DNA of 64,000 nt from Devosia sp. Root436 (GTDB lineage Bacteria > Pseudomonadota > Alphaproteobacteria > Rhizobiales > Devosiaceae), in assembly GCF_001426345.1 (NCBI RefSeq), contig NZ_LMEM01000001.1:332263-396262 (forward strand), read 5' to 3'. Below the pieces are notes generated by a model. That model did not search any database, was not told the DNA's origin, and saw only the letters and a program-made list of their open reading frames with translations. Within the stretch, counting starts at the first letter, position 1, and each line of letters opens with the position of its first letter. Positions 15,200 to 24,950 of the stretch are shown here, one piece after another. The translations under genes and the position numbers were made by a program.

Positions 15200-16570
15200 T
15201 CAGGCGGCGTCGAACACCACGCGATTCCGCCCCTCGCGCTTGGCCCGATACAGCGCCACGTCGGCCCGCTTGATCAGCGATTCCGGCGTATCGGCGTCAC
15301 TCTCGTTGAGTGTCACCCCGGCCGATACCGTCACCGATAGCGGCCTTCCGGCATTGACCTCGAAACTGCGCTCGGCAATGGATTGCCGCACCCGCTCGGC
15401 CACCAGTTCGGCCTGGCCGTAGTCGGTGTCGGGCATCAGGACGACGAATTCCTCGCCGCCGAATCTGCAAGCAAGATCAACGCCTCTGATGTTTCGCTTC
15501 AAGCGTGCTGCGAACTCCTTGAGCACCGCGTCGCCGATATCGTGGCCATAGCTGTCATTGACCGCCTTGAAGTGATCGATATCCAGGATCATCAGCGCCA
15601 TGTCGCGCTCCTGGCTCTGCGCCTTGCCCAGCATGACGCCGAGATGGCGGTCGAAATAGCGGCGGTTGTAGAGCCCGGTCATGTCGTCGGTCACAGCTAA
15701 AGCCATGGTATTGTTGACGCTTTGGCGCAGCTCCAGCGCGTAGCGATGCCGGCGGATTTGCGTGCGTACGCGCGCCGCCAGCTCGTTGCGCTCCACCGGG
15801 CGCGAGATGAAGTCGTTGACCCCAAGATCGAGCGCCCGCACCACCTTGGGCTTGTCGGCCTCCTCCGACATCAGGATGATGGGCAGGTTGCGCGTATGCT
15901 CCAGCGTGCGAATCTGCGAGCAGACCCGCAGCGGGTCGAAATCTGTAAGGGCCATGGCCACCAGCGCCAATTCGTAATTGGCGCCAGTCACCTGGAACAC
16001 CGCGTCGGCCGGCTGGATCAAGATATCCACGTCATGCTCAGGCGTGAGATAACCCTTGATGCGTTCGGCATGTCGCTGATCGGTGTCGACGATGAGAATG
16101 GAGCCGCCTGCCGTATTGATCTTGTCCATCGCCCGCATGGCGTCCTCGATGGCGATCTGCTGCCCGGTCATGGCGCGGGCGCGTAATTCATCGGTGAGCG
16201 ACTTAAGCCGCACCAGGCTCTTGACGCGCGCCATGAGCTGCATGTCATCGACCGGCTTGGTCAGGAAGTCGTCGGCACCGACTTCGAGACCCTTCACCCG
16301 GTCGGAGGGCTGGTCGAGCGCCGTGATCATCAGCACGGGAACATGCTGGGTCCTCGGATTCGCCTTGAGCCGCCGGCAGACCTCGAAGCCGTCCATTTCG
16401 GGCATCATGACGTCGAGAAGAACGATGTCTATGTCGGAATTGTTAGCAATATCAATGGCTTGGAGGCCAGATGAGGCCGTGGAGACCTCATAGTATTCGG
16501 CGGTCAGCCGTGCTTCGAGCAGGCGGACATTGGTGGGGATATCGTCAACGATCAGTACGCGTGCAGTCAC
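15200..16570 (-). CDS. pleD: Response regulator/diguanylate cyclase PleD
   Basis: PleD makes cyclic di-GMP when phosphorylated and in Caulobacter drives the swarmer-to-stalked transition. The 456-residue protein has a first receiver domain with phospho-acceptor Asp53 ('LLDVMMPEMDG'), a second receiver-like adaptor at about 155-270 that lacks the phospho-Asp ('ALVAMALTDFDP'), and a C-terminal GGDEF domain with 'GGEEF' at 371-375, so the cyclase should be active. The product-inhibition I-site RGVD starts at Arg362, nine residues before GGEEF. Its start is GTG at 16570. divK lies 92 bp upstream in the same direction, matching the Caulobacter divK-pleD pair. Confidence 0.97.
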   Translation of the reverse strand: MTARVLIVDDIPTNVRLLEARLTAEYYEVSTASSGLQAIDIANNSDIDIVLLDVMMPEMDGFEVCRRLKANPRTQHVPVLMITALDQPSDRVKGLEVGADDFLTKPVDDMQLMARVKSLVRLKSLTDELRARAMTGQQIAIEDAMRAMDKINTAGGSILIVDTDQRHAERIKGYLTPEHDVDILIQPADAVFQVTGANYELALVAMALTDFDPLRVCSQIRTLEHTRNLPIILMSEEADKPKVVRALDLGVNDFISRPVERNELAARVRTQIRRHRYALELRQSVNNTMALAVTDDMTGLYNRRYFDRHLGVMLGKAQSQERDMALMILDIDHFKAVNDSYGHDIGDAVLKEFAARLKRNIRGVDLACRFGGEEFVVLMPDTDYGQAELVAERVRQSIAERSFEVNAGRPLSVTVSAGVTLNESDADTPESLIKRADVALYRAKREGRNRVVFDAA

Positions 16571-16662
16571 TGGTATAGCCCCGAAACCTGTCGCCGGCCG
16601 CAGGCGTCCCCCAGCGGCGTCGAGCGGGCTGACCGGGCAGGCAGGCGGGCTGGCTCTGCTGG

Positions 16663-17034
16663 TCAGGCCGGCCCAATGTAGCGGGCAATAGTTTCCAGAA
16701 AGTGAGGCACGGAGATCGGTTTGCTGATGTAACCCTCGCAGCCTCCTTGCAGAATCCGCTCTTCGTCGCCCTTCATGGCAAAGGCGGTGACGGCGATGAC
16801 CGGGATATGGGCCAGGTCGTCATCGTCCTTGAGCCACTTGGTCACCACCAGCCCGGAAACCTCCGGCAGTTGGATATCCATGAGGATCAGGTCGGGATGG
16901 TGGGCGCGTGCAAGATCGAGCGCCTCCATGCCGTTGCGGGTCTGGATGACGGCATAGCCGCGCGATTCCAGCAGATCGTTGAAGAGCTTCATGTTGAGCT
17001 CATTGTCCTCAACGATCATCACAGTCTTTGGCAT
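16663..17034 (-). CDS. divK: Single-domain response regulator DivK
   Basis: DivK is a stand-alone receiver that, when phosphorylated by DivJ and dephosphorylated by PleC, controls CckA-CtrA signalling and cell polarity. The 123-residue protein is only a receiver domain: acidic pocket '[13 protein letters not shown]', phospho-acceptor Asp53 in '[13 protein letters not shown]', '[12 protein letters not shown]' and the conserved Lys in 'GYISKPISV'. These stretches match DivK closely. It is transcribed toward pleD. The divergent DUF3572 gene begins about 100 bp away on the other strand, so the short space between holds both promoters. Confidence 0.97.
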   Translation of the reverse strand: MPKTVMIVEDNELNMKLFNDLLESRGYAVIQTRNGMEALDLARAHHPDLILMDIQLPEVSGLVVTKWLKDDDDLAHIPVIAVTAFAMKGDEERILQGGCEGYISKPISVPHFLETIARYIGPA

Positions 17035-17132
17035 CGGTCCTTCCTCGCGCCGCTAAGGCGCTGGCGGCGCTTCGCTTTGCCGCCCTGTTGAGCTACCATG
17101 CAATCTCTTACAAAACACCAAATGAGGCTTCG

Positions 17133-17411
17133 GTGCCGCGTTCCGAGACAGTCGAAACTTCCTTGGCCACGCTGGCCGATTCCTGCCTCGGCTACCTTGC
17201 GGAAAACCCAGAGGAACTGCTGGCTTTCATGCAATTCGCCGGGCTCGACCCCGGCGCCCTTCGCCGTTCCGTCGGGACGTCCGCCCTTCAGCGTGGCCTC
17301 GTCGACTATTTTGCATCAAACGAACCGATTCTGCTCGCCCTCTGCGCAAATTCCGGCATGTCGCCCGAACAGTTCATGCGGGTATGGCATCGGCTCAACC
17401 CCTCGGGGTGA
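17133..17411 (+). CDS. DUF3572 family protein
   Basis: A small acidic helical protein of unknown function, widespread in Hyphomicrobiales and usually found between divK and dinB. I start it at GTG 17133 (92 residues) because a GAGG lies 6 bases upstream and the family begins just before 'LATLADSCLGYLAENPEELLAFM'. The frame is open upstream to an ATG at 17028, but that part overlaps divK's start and has no family-like sequence. The conserved block 'FAGLDPGALRRSVG' and 'LRRSVGTSALQRGLVDYFAS' are typical. dinB begins three bases after its stop, which argues for one transcript with dinB and ridA. Confidence 0.83.
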   Translation: MPRSETVETSLATLADSCLGYLAENPEELLAFMQFAGLDPGALRRSVGTSALQRGLVDYFASNEPILLALCANSGMSPEQFMRVWHRLNPSG

Positions 17412-17414
17412 TCC

Positions 17415-18740
17415 GTGGCCCTCGACTGGCTCTGTCGCGATTGTCTACACTACGGTTCCAGCGCTGCCGTCCCCGCCCGCTGCCCGGCCTGCGGCTCGCC
17501 GCGCCTGCGCAGCCATGAGGAACTGTTCAGGCTCTCCATCGCCCATGTCGATTGCGACGCCTTCTATGCCTCGGTGGAAAAGCGCGACGATCCCAGCCTG
17601 CGCGACAAGCCACTGATCATCGGCGGCGGCACGCGCGGCGTGGTCTCCACCTGCTGCTACATCGCCCGCCAATCCGGCGTCCGCTCGGCCATGCCGATGT
17701 TCCAGGCCCGCAAACTCTGCCCGGATGCAGTCATCATCAAGCCAAACATGGCCAAATATGTGGGCGTCAGCCGCCAGATTCGCCAGCATATGGAAGCCCT
17801 TACGCCGCTGGTCGAACCGCTTTCCATCGACGAGGCCTTCCTCGACCTCTCGGGCACCCAGGCCCTGCACAAGGCCCCGCCCGCTCTGGTGCTGGCCCGC
17901 TTTGCCCGCGCCATCGAAACTGAGATCGGCGTCACCATTTCGGTCGGGCTCAGCCACAACAAGTTCCTCGCCAAGGTGGCCTCCGACCTCGACAAGCCGC
18001 GCGGCTTCGCTGTCATTGGCCAGGCCGAGACCCTGTCTTTCCTGGCGCCCAGACCCATCAGCCTGATCTACGGCGTCGGCAAGGTCTTCGCCGAAACCCT
18101 GCGCAAGGACGGCCTCACCACCATCGGCCAGCTGCAGGACGAGCCTCCGGAAAAGCTGATGCGCCGCTATGGCGAAACCGGCGCCCGCCTCGCCCGGCTG
18201 GCCCGTGGCGAAGACAGCCGTCGCATTTCGCCCGACGGCGAGATGAAAACCATTTCGTCGGAAACGACCTTTCACAGCGATATCAGTGATCTGGATCAGC
18301 TTTCTACCGAATTGCTCAATGTCACCGAGCGCCTGTCCGAACGCCTCAAGGCCAAGGGCGTGGTTGGCGACACGGTGACGCTCAAGCTCAAATCGGCAGG
18401 TTTCCGCTTGCGCACACGCGCCCGGCATTTGATGATCCCGACGCAATTGGCCAATGTGATCTACGAAACCGGCCGCTCGCTGCTGGAGCGCGAGGTGGAT
18501 GGCACCGCTTTCCGGCTGATTGGAATCGGTGTTTCGGGTATCGATACGGCCGACGGCAGCGATCCGGCCGATTTGCTGGAGCCCGCTATTGCCCGCAAGG
18601 CGGCCGCGGAGCGGGCCATGGACCGCGTCCGCAACCGTTTCGGCCGGGAGGCCGTGGTACGAGGCAAGCTCTACCGACAAAAGCCGGCGCCCCTGCCGGC
18701 AGAACCAGATGACGACCAGAACGAAGGCAAGAAAGAATGA
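17415..18740 (+). CDS. dinB: DNA polymerase IV (Y family) with N-terminal zinc ribbon
   Basis: Low-fidelity translesion polymerase. The 441-residue protein, starting at GTG 17415, carries a four-cysteine ribbon-like N-terminus (C7-x2-C10 and C23-x2-C26) that E. coli DinB lacks. The Y-family catalytic domain follows: '[21 protein letters not shown]' region with Asp46, '[14 protein letters not shown]' with the second acidic pair, '[20 protein letters not shown]' region and the little-finger domain to about residue 400. The C-terminus is Pro/Glu rich and does not show a clear QLxLF clamp motif. It is co-transcribed with DUF3572 and overlaps ridA by ATGA. SOS control cannot be judged from the upstream bases. 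Confidence 0.95.
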   Translation: MALDWLCRDCLHYGSSAAVPARCPACGSPRLRSHEELFRLSIAHVDCDAFYASVEKRDDPSLRDKPLIIGGGTRGVVSTCCYIARQSGVRSAMPMFQARKLCPDAVIIKPNMAKYVGVSRQIRQHMEALTPLVEPLSIDEAFLDLSGTQALHKAPPALVLARFARAIETEIGVTISVGLSHNKFLAKVASDLDKPRGFAVIGQAETLSFLAPRPISLIYGVGKVFAETLRKDGLTTIGQLQDEPPEKLMRRYGETGARLARLARGEDSRRISPDGEMKTISSETTFHSDISDLDQLSTELLNVTERLSERLKAKGVVGDTVTLKLKSAGFRLRTRARHLMIPTQLANVIYETGRSLLEREVDGTAFRLIGIGVSGIDTADGSDPADLLEPAIARKAAAERAMDRVRNRFGREAVVRGKLYRQKPAPLPAEPDDDQNEGKKE

Positions 18741-19195
18741 CCAGTCCGATCGAAAAGCTCCGCGAATATGGCTACGAACTGCCCGCGCCCAAGGCCCCGG
18801 TCGCCAGCTATGTCCCGGTGACGCGGACCGGCAATATCCTCTACGTCTCGGGCCAGATTTCGGCCGATGCGAATGGTGTGGTCACGGGCCTTCTGGGTGA
18901 CACCATGAATGTCGTGCAGGGCGGTAATGCCGCCGAACTGGCCGCGATCAACGTACTCAGCCAGATCGTCCACATGGGCGGCGTGCAACTGGAAGACATC
19001 AAGCGCATCCTCAAGGTGACGGTGCTGGTCGCCTCGACGCCCGAGTTCACCGAGCAGCACCTGGTGGCCAATGGCTGCTCCAACCTGCTGGTGGGCGTGC
19101 TGGGCGACAAGGGCAAGCATGCCCGCGCGGCGTTCGGCGTCGCCTCCCTGCCCTTCGGTGCCGCGGTCGAGATCGAAGCGGTCGTCGAGGTCTGA
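18737..19195 (+). CDS. RidA family protein
   Basis: RidA-family proteins (YjgF/YER057c/UK114) include enamine/imine deaminases that hydrolyse reactive 2-aminoacrylate intermediates. The 152-residue protein starts on the dinB stop (ATGA) and shows '[20 protein letters not shown]' region, '[15 protein letters not shown]' and the C-terminal '[20 protein letters not shown]'. It belongs to the longer subgroup ('[18 protein letters not shown]'), whose members usually lack the arginine that defines true RidA; here the position before the final strand reads '[12 protein letters not shown]', with Arg in an uncertain register, so deaminase activity is not assured. Coupled translation with dinB is a feature of gene order, not proof of joint function. 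Confidence 0.92.
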   Translation: MTSPIEKLREYGYELPAPKAPVASYVPVTRTGNILYVSGQISADANGVVTGLLGDTMNVVQGGNAAELAAINVLSQIVHMGGVQLEDIKRILKVTVLVASTPEFTEQHLVANGCSNLLVGVLGDKGKHARAAFGVASLPFGAAVEIEAVVEV

Positions 19196-19257
19196 CCGCT
19201 ACATCATCGTCACATTCCGGTGTCATTGAGGCACTGCAACCACGAGGAGGGCCATCC

Positions 19258-20016
19258 ATGACCGAACCTCTGTTTCCCAATCCGATTGCGCATCGCGGCC
19301 TGCATGACCGGGCCAGCGGCATCATCGAGAACAGCGCCAGCGCCTTCGAAGCCGCCATCATCGCAGGCTTCACCATCGAATGCGACGTGCAGCTCAGCAG
19401 CGACGGCGTGGCGGTCATCTTCCACGACGATGACATGAAGCGCCTCCTGGGCAGGGACGGCGCTATCGCCGACTGCACCGTGGCCGAGATCACCAGTACC
19501 AAGCTGCTCGACAGCGCCGCCGGCGACTGTCCACAGAAGTTTACCGATTTCCTGGCTCAGATCGCCGGGCGGACGCTGTTGCAGATCGAGCTCAAGCATC
19601 AGCGCGATCCGGCCGGCACGCAATTGCTGGCGCGGGCCGTGGCCGAGGCGCTCAAATCCTATGAGGGGCCGGTAACGGTGGAATCGTTCGATCCCCACCT
19701 GCTCACGGCCATCCGCCAGTTCGGTTTTGCCGGCCCGCGCGGCATCATCACCTATGACTATGAGCCCAACGAGTGGGACGGCCACCTGACCGAGGAGCAG
19801 CGCTTCACCCTGCGGCACCTGCTGCATTGGCACGAAACGCAGTTCGATTTCATTTCCTGCGACAGGAACGCCCTGCAGCTCCCGGCCATCAGCTTCTGGC
19901 GGGCGCTGGGCAAGCCGGTGACCGGCTGGACCATCCGCTCGCAGGCCGAGGCGGATGCGGCACGGCCCTTTGCCGACCAGATCGTCTTCGAAGGCTTCGC
20001 ACCCAAATCCGCGTGA
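19258..20016 (+). CDS. Glycerophosphodiester phosphodiesterase
   Basis: GDPD-family enzyme that hydrolyses glycerophosphodiesters to glycerol-3-phosphate and an alcohol. The 252-residue protein has the canonical opening 'PIAHRGLHD', metal-binding 'IECDVQLSSDGVAVIFHDDD', and 'LLQIELKHQ' with the conserved Glu and Lys. The C-terminal region 'VTGWTIRSQAEAD' matches the family's end. There is no signal peptide, so it acts in the cytoplasm. GAGGAGGG lies about 9 bases upstream of ATG 19258. It sits between ridA (62 bp) and the COG3146 gene (79 bp), a gene neighbourhood seen repeatedly in Hyphomicrobiales. Confidence 0.93.
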   Translation: MTEPLFPNPIAHRGLHDRASGIIENSASAFEAAIIAGFTIECDVQLSSDGVAVIFHDDDMKRLLGRDGAIADCTVAEITSTKLLDSAAGDCPQKFTDFLAQIAGRTLLQIELKHQRDPAGTQLLARAVAEALKSYEGPVTVESFDPHLLTAIRQFGFAGPRGIITYDYEPNEWDGHLTEEQRFTLRHLLHWHETQFDFISCDRNALQLPAISFWRALGKPVTGWTIRSQAEADAARPFADQIVFEGFAPKSA

Positions 20017-20095
20017 TCCGGCGCGGCACAAACCTTACAATGGTCGGCGAAAACGCCTATCTTTAGCCGACCATTGACTCCCGCCGGGATTTCCC

Positions 20096-21274
20096 TTGGC
20101 AGACCAGCCCACTTTTCGCGCCACCATCCATCCCAGCACGGCGAGTATTCCTGCCGCCGCGTGGAACAGCCTCGTACCCTCGACCGAGGGGCGGCCGGAT
20201 AACCCATTCCTCGACCATGCCTTTTTTCTGGCGCTGGAAGAATCCGGCTGCGCCACGCGGCGCACCGGCTGGCAGCCGCAACATATCCTGCTGAGCGACG
20301 ACAGCGGCCAGCCGCTCGGCCTCATGCCGCTGTTCCTCAAATCCCATTCCATGGGTGAATACGTCTTTGATCACGGCTGGGCCGACGCGCTGGAGCGGGC
20401 CGGCGGCAGCTATTACCCCAAGCTGCAATGCTCGGTGCCCTTCACGCCCGCAACTGCTCCCAAGCTGCTGGTGCCCTCGGGCGATCCGGCGGTCCGGGCC
20501 GCCCTGCTCTCGACGGCCCAGCAACTGGCCATCCAGCGCAATGCCTCCTCGGTCCACGCGACCTTCGTGCCCGAAGCGGAAGCCAACGAGATCGAAGCCG
20601 ATGGCTGGCTCAAGCGCTTCGACACGCAGTTCCACTGGCACAACCAGAATTTTGCCAGCTTCGACGATTTCCTCGAAACCCTGTCGTCGCGCAAGCGCAA
20701 GACCATCCGCCGCGAGCGGCGCGATGCGCTGGCCGATGGACTGACCGTCAGGTGGCTTTCAGGCGCCGACCTGCGTGAAGAGCATTGGGACGCCTTCTAT
20801 GCCTTCTACGAGGATACTGGTGCCCGCAAATGGGGGCGGCCCTATCTCAACCGCGAATTCTTCTCGCGGCTCAACGAGACCATGGCCGATCGCATCGTGC
20901 TGATGCTGGCTTATGACGGGGCCGAAGCCGTTGCCGGGGCGATCAATTTCCTCGGCAAGGACCGCATCTATGGCCGCAACTGGGGCTGCACGCGCGAGGT
21001 GCCGTTCCTGCATTTCGAGCTCTGCTACTACCAGGCCATCGACTATGCCATCGCCCATAATCTGGACGTGGTGGAGGCCGGGGCACAGGGTGAACACAAG
21101 CTGGCGCGCGGCTATGCGCCGGCCACGACCTATTCGGTCCACTGGATCGCCCATCCCGGCCTGCGCGACGCGGTGGCCGATTTCCTCGAACACGAGCGGG
21201 CATCGGTCGAGCATAACCAGGAACTGCTCGAGCAGTTCACCCCGTTCCGCAAGGGCGAGCGGACGGACTCATGA
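20096..21274 (+). CDS. GNAT-like protein of the COG3146 / peptidogalycan biosynthesis family
   Basis: A 392-residue protein of the COG3146 (DUF482) family, related in fold to GNAT and FemAB-like acyltransferases; substrate unknown. Family motifs are visible: 'NPFLDHAFFLALEESG', 'LGLMPLFLKSHSMGEYVFDHGWA' region, 'YYPKLQCSVPFTP', 'SSRKRKTIRRERRDA' and 'VEAGAQGEHKLARGY'. The start is TTG at 20096 after a GGGA-type ribosome-binding site; no in-frame ATG lies nearby. It is probably in one operon with the upstream phosphodiesterase and the downstream desaturase-SDR gene and HIT gene. A role in the cell envelope is often assumed but is not shown by the sequence. Confidence 0.85.
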   Translation: MADQPTFRATIHPSTASIPAAAWNSLVPSTEGRPDNPFLDHAFFLALEESGCATRRTGWQPQHILLSDDSGQPLGLMPLFLKSHSMGEYVFDHGWADALERAGGSYYPKLQCSVPFTPATAPKLLVPSGDPAVRAALLSTAQQLAIQRNASSVHATFVPEAEANEIEADGWLKRFDTQFHWHNQNFASFDDFLETLSSRKRKTIRRERRDALADGLTVRWLSGADLREEHWDAFYAFYEDTGARKWGRPYLNREFFSRLNETMADRIVLMLAYDGAEAVAGAINFLGKDRIYGRNWGCTREVPFLHFELCYYQAIDYAIAHNLDVVEAGAQGEHKLARGYAPATTYSVHWIAHPGLRDAVADFLEHERASVEHNQELLEQFTPFRKGERTDS

Positions 21275-21329
21275 GGCGCGCCACGATCGCCACTTCCCCA
21301 CCGCGTGCTTCCACATTAAACAGGATCCC

Positions 21330-22454
21330 ATGATCTGGGACATTCTCGTATTCGTGCTGCAAGCCGCCCTCGTCTTCATCGTGTCGACGGCGCTGTTCGA
21401 CGCGCTCCACTGGACGCTGCACAAATGGGAAGGGTCCAACATCCCGCTGCTGCGGACCTTCTCGTCCTGGCACTGGGTGCATCACAAGTTCCTCGGCCTC
21501 GATATGCAGATCAACCCGGCCTATGCCCGGGCCAATATCTGGTTCCATATCCTGCCCGAATACCTGACCTCCTTGGCGGGAACGCTGATATTCCTGCTGG
21601 TTTTTCCGTGGCCCCCGATCGCTGCCGTCGCCGCAATCCGTACCGCAATGCTGGTGATGACGCTGCGCGAGGAAGGGCTCGACTACAACCATATGTCGAT
21701 GGATCGCGTCGGTGGCCAGCAGGGCCTGCTCTGGGTGGACAACAACTACCACGCCATGCACCACGTCTATCCGCACAACTTCTTCTCATCCTTCGCCAAT
21801 GTGTTCGACCTGGTCTTCGGCACCACCTGTCAGATCAAGGGCCGGCATTTCCTCATCACCGGGGCCAGCGGCGCCTTTGGCTCGGCCATGGCGGACAGGC
21901 TGACGCAACTGGGTGGCGTCGTCGAAACCGCCAAGTCGGGCCTGGATTTCATGCCGGGCAACTACGCCGCCATGCGTGAGAAGCTGCAGCGGGCCGATGT
22001 GCTGGTGCTGGCCCATGGTGCCAAGACCGACGATTGCTGGAATGCCAACAACATCACCTTCCGCGAGCTGGCCGAGCTTTTCACCGAGATCGGCAAGACC
22101 CGCCTCGCCCCGCCCGAAGTATGGGCGCTGGGCTCGGAGGTGGAATTCCATGGCGACATGGGTATGGACGAGCTCAAGGCCTATTCGGCCTCCAAGCGCG
22201 CCTATGCCCTGCGCGCACGGGACTATTACCGCTCCGACGCGCTGATCTACCGCCACATCGTGCCATCCTCCTTCACCTCGGCCATGGGCAAGGGGGCGAT
22301 GAGCGCCGCAACGGCGGTCAATATCGCGCTGTTCTTCATCCGCCGCGGCTTCCGCTACGTGCCGGTGACGCTCACAGGGCTTGCGGTACTCAACTACTTC
22401 CGTTTCCGATTTTTCCAGAAGGACCAGCCGGACCTGTCCCAGCCGGCGGAATGA
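21330..22454 (+). CDS. Membrane desaturase/hydroxylase-short chain dehydrogenase fusion
   Basis: A 374-residue two-part protein. Residues 1-165 are hydrophobic and carry the histidine clusters of the fatty acid hydroxylase/sterol desaturase superfamily: H27 and H31 in 'ALHWTLHKWE', H48/H51/H52 in 'WHWVHHK' and 'YHAMHHVYPH' near residue 142. Residues 172-374 form a short chain dehydrogenase region: 'HFLITGASGAFGS' is the nucleotide-binding loop, and 'YSASKRAYA' (Tyr285, Lys289) the catalytic YxxxK. The architecture is known as bifunctional sterol desaturase/SDR, best known from cyanobacteria. The substrate is likely a lipid alcohol or sterol-like lipid; this is inference. ATG 21330 follows AGGATCCC. 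The gene lies between COG3146 and HIT genes. Confidence 0.85.
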   Translation: MIWDILVFVLQAALVFIVSTALFDALHWTLHKWEGSNIPLLRTFSSWHWVHHKFLGLDMQINPAYARANIWFHILPEYLTSLAGTLIFLLVFPWPPIAAVAAIRTAMLVMTLREEGLDYNHMSMDRVGGQQGLLWVDNNYHAMHHVYPHNFFSSFANVFDLVFGTTCQIKGRHFLITGASGAFGSAMADRLTQLGGVVETAKSGLDFMPGNYAAMREKLQRADVLVLAHGAKTDDCWNANNITFRELAELFTEIGKTRLAPPEVWALGSEVEFHGDMGMDELKAYSASKRAYALRARDYYRSDALIYRHIVPSSFTSAMGKGAMSAATAVNIALFFIRRGFRYVPVTLTGLAVLNYFRFRFFQKDQPDLSQPAE

Positions 22455-22458
22455 CCCC

Positions 22459-22875
22459 ATGAGCTACGATCCGTCCAACATTTTCGGCAAGATCCTGCGC
22501 GGCGAAATTCCCGCACACCGGGTCTATGAGGACGATACGGTACTGGTGATGATGGACATTTTCCCGCAGTCGCGCGGACATTGCCTGGTCATTCCCAAGG
22601 CGCCGTCACGCAACCTGCTCGATGCCGATCCGGCGACGCTGTCGGCGGTGATGCCGCTGGTGCAGAAGGTGGCCAAGGCGGTGAGGGCAGCGACCGGCGC
22701 CGATGGCATCCGGCTCGCCCAGTTCAACGAAGCGCCGGCCGGGCAGACGGTGTTCCATCTGCATTTCCACGTCATTCCGGTTTACGAGGGCGTTGCTCTC
22801 GGCGCCCATGGCGGTGGCAAGGCCGACGATGCCGAGCTGGCGGCGCTGGCAAGGGATATTGCAGCGGCACTCTAG
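22459..22875 (+). CDS. HIT family hydrolase
   Basis: A 138-residue histidine triad protein, a nucleotide hydrolase or transferase acting on AMP-linked or dinucleoside compounds. The start of the protein, 'NIFGKILRGEIPAHRVYEDD', and the active site 'GQTVFHLHFHVIPVY' (H-x-H-x-H) are very typical of bacterial HinT/HIT proteins. ATG 22459 lies four bases after the desaturase-SDR stop. It is the last gene of the rightward run and is convergent with lolD, with only 10 bp between the stop codons. Confidence 0.95.
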   Translation: MSYDPSNIFGKILRGEIPAHRVYEDDTVLVMMDIFPQSRGHCLVIPKAPSRNLLDADPATLSAVMPLVQKVAKAVRAATGADGIRLAQFNEAPAGQTVFHLHFHVIPVYEGVALGAHGGGKADDAELAALARDIAAAL

Positions 22876-22885
22876 GCACCGTCGA

Positions 22886-23572
22886 TCACAAAGTGTGGTC
22901 GACCACCAACCCACCCCTCAACGTCACGATCCGGTCGGCCCGCCGCGCCAGGTCGTGGTTATGCGTGGCGATGAGTGCGGCCGCGCCTTCGTTCTTGATC
23001 AGGCCAGCCAGCGCGGCGAAGACCACTTCGCTGGTTTCCGGATCGAGATTGCCCGTAGGCTCGTCGGCGAGGATCACCTTGGGATGATTGGCGGCGGCGC
23101 GGGCGATGGCGATGCGCTGCTGCTCGCCGCCGGACAGTTCGGCCGGCCGGTGGCTGGCGCGCGGCGCCACGCCCAGCAGATCCAGCAGTTCCATCGCGCG
23201 CTTATGGGCCTCGGCCGATGACTTGCCCGCGATGAGCTGCGGCATGGTGACGTTTTCGAGCGCCGTGAATTCGGGCAGCAGGTGATGGAACTGATAGACA
23301 TAGCCCACGGTCGAGCGGCGCAACTGGGTACGGCCGCGATCGCCGAGCTTGCTGGTGGGAATGCCCATGATCGCCACTTCGCCGCTCTGCGGGCTTTCCA
23401 GCAGGCCCGACAGGTGCAGCAGGGTCGACTTGCCGGCCCCAGATGGCGCCACCAGCGCCACCAGCTCGCCGCTGTTGACCGTGAGGTTGGCCGCTTCCAG
23501 CACGCGGACGATGCTTTCGCCCTGCCCGTAGTGGCGGTGAACGTCGGTCAGAACCAGATGCGGCTTATTCAT
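22886..23572 (-). CDS. lolD: Lipoprotein-releasing system ATP-binding protein LolD
   Basis: LolD is the ATPase of LolCDE, which extracts outer-membrane lipoproteins from the inner membrane and hands them to LolA. The 228-residue protein contains Walker A '[12 protein letters not shown]', the LolD-typical '[17 protein letters not shown]' Q-loop region, signature '[15 protein letters not shown]' and Walker B '[12 protein letters not shown]'. It overlaps the end of lolC by 8 bp, so the two are translationally coupled. Only one permease gene is present, meaning the transporter is probably built as a LolC/E-type homodimer (LolCD2 arrangement), as in many alphaproteobacteria. Confidence 0.96.
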   Translation of the reverse strand: MNKPHLVLTDVHRHYGQGESIVRVLEAANLTVNSGELVALVAPSGAGKSTLLHLSGLLESPQSGEVAIMGIPTSKLGDRGRTQLRRSTVGYVYQFHHLLPEFTALENVTMPQLIAGKSSAEAHKRAMELLDLLGVAPRASHRPAELSGGEQQRIAIARAAANHPKVILADEPTGNLDPETSEVVFAALAGLIKNEGAAALIATHNHDLARRADRIVTLRGGLVVDHTL

Positions 23573-24950
23573 AACGCAGGGCCTCGACTGGATCGTATTG
23601 GGCGGCGCGCCAGGCCGGATAGAGCGTCGCCAGGAAACTCAGGCCCAGCGCCAGGCACACCACCACCGTTACTTCCACCGGGTCGGTCTTGGAGGGCAGC
23701 GAGGACAGGAAGAACACTTCGGGCGGGAAGATCGCCACGCCGAGCGTGTTCGATACGAAGGCCCGCAACGGCTCGGCATTGGCAGCGACGATCAGTCCGA
23801 GCACCAGGCCACTCAGCGTGCCGATAAAGCCGATGGTGGTGCCGGTGATCGAGAAGATGCGCATGATGGAACCGCGCGTGGCGCCCATGGTGCGCAGGAC
23901 AGCGATGTCGCTGCTCTTGTCCTTCACCAGCATGATCAGGCTGGAAATGATGTTGAACGCCGCCACCAGGATGATCATGGACAGGATGGTGAACATCACC
24001 ACCCGCTCCACCTGCAGAGCCGAGAAGAAGGTCTCGTTGCGCTGCTGCCAATCGGTCAGGATCAGCGGGCGGGTCGATGGATCGGCCTGCAGCCGCTGGC
24101 GCATCACCGCGATATTGTCGGGGTCGGTGATGAAGATTTCCGCAGCGGTCGCCTGCCCGACCCGGTCATAATATTGCTCGAGCTGCTCATTGGTCAGCGG
24201 CGGGTCAAGCGGGCCGGCCCTGGGCAGTTCCACGCCCGGCTTCAGCACCTCTTTGGTCAGCTTGAAATAATCCTGCGCCGGCTCGAGCGGCATATACATG
24301 AAGAAGCTGTCGAACTCGACCATGCCCAGTTCGAAGATGACATTGACCGGATAGGACCGGATCTGTGGCGTCGAGCCGAATGGCGTCATCGCCCCGTCCG
24401 GATTGATGATCTGCACCTGGTCGCCCAGCGACACGCCCAGGGTCTGCGCCAGCCGGTAACCGATGGCGATGCCCTTGCTCTCGTCCCATTCGTCCCAGCC
24501 GCCCTGCTCGGCGGCATTGTAGAGCAGCTTGAGCTTCTTGAGATTTTCCTCGTCCATGCCGCGCACCGTGACGCCGGTGGAACTGCCCTGCCCCGAGGCC
24601 AACACCTGGCCCTCGACGAAATAGACGGCAAAGCTCACGCCATCGATCTGCTCGAGCGCCGCCACCGTCTCCTTGTAGTCGGTGAATTCACGCTCGATCG
24701 GATAGGCGGTGAAGTGGCCGTTGAGGCCTAGTATCTTGGTCAGCAGCTCGGCGCGGAAGCCGTTCATCACCGACATGACGACAATCAGCGTGGCAACGCC
24801 GATGGCGACACCAACCATGGTCAGGCTGGCGATCACCGAGATGAACGCCTCCTTGCGGCGGGCGCGCAGATAGCGACCGGCGATCATCCATTCGAAGCGC
24901 GAAAAGGCGCGCGTGCCTTTGTTCAGCAGAGGCGGCGCCGTATCGGTCAA
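23565..24950 (-). CDS. lolC: Lipoprotein-releasing ABC transporter permease LolC/LolE
   Basis: Inner-membrane permease of the lipoprotein export transporter. The 461-residue protein follows the MacB/LolC fold: N-terminal cytoplasmic segment with '[20 protein letters not shown]', a first membrane helix at about 40-65, a large periplasmic domain to about 310, and three membrane helices at about 325-445, ending '[18 protein letters not shown]', a hallmark of the family. The start is TTG at 24950, overlapping the proS TGA by 3 bases. Together with the lolD overlap this makes proS-lolC-lolD one transcription unit, an order shared across Hyphomicrobiales. Confidence 0.95.
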   Translation of the reverse strand: MTDTAPPLLNKGTRAFSRFEWMIAGRYLRARRKEAFISVIASLTMVGVAIGVATLIVVMSVMNGFRAELLTKILGLNGHFTAYPIEREFTDYKETVAALEQIDGVSFAVYFVEGQVLASGQGSSTGVTVRGMDEENLKKLKLLYNAAEQGGWDEWDESKGIAIGYRLAQTLGVSLGDQVQIINPDGAMTPFGSTPQIRSYPVNVIFELGMVEFDSFFMYMPLEPAQDYFKLTKEVLKPGVELPRAGPLDPPLTNEQLEQYYDRVGQATAAEIFITDPDNIAVMRQRLQADPSTRPLILTDWQQRNETFFSALQVERVVMFTILSMIILVAAFNIISSLIMLVKDKSSDIAVLRTMGATRGSIMRIFSITGTTIGFIGTLSGLVLGLIVAANAEPLRAFVSNTLGVAIFPPEVFFLSSLPSKTDPVEVTVVVCLALGLSFLATLYPAWRAAQYDPVEALRYE

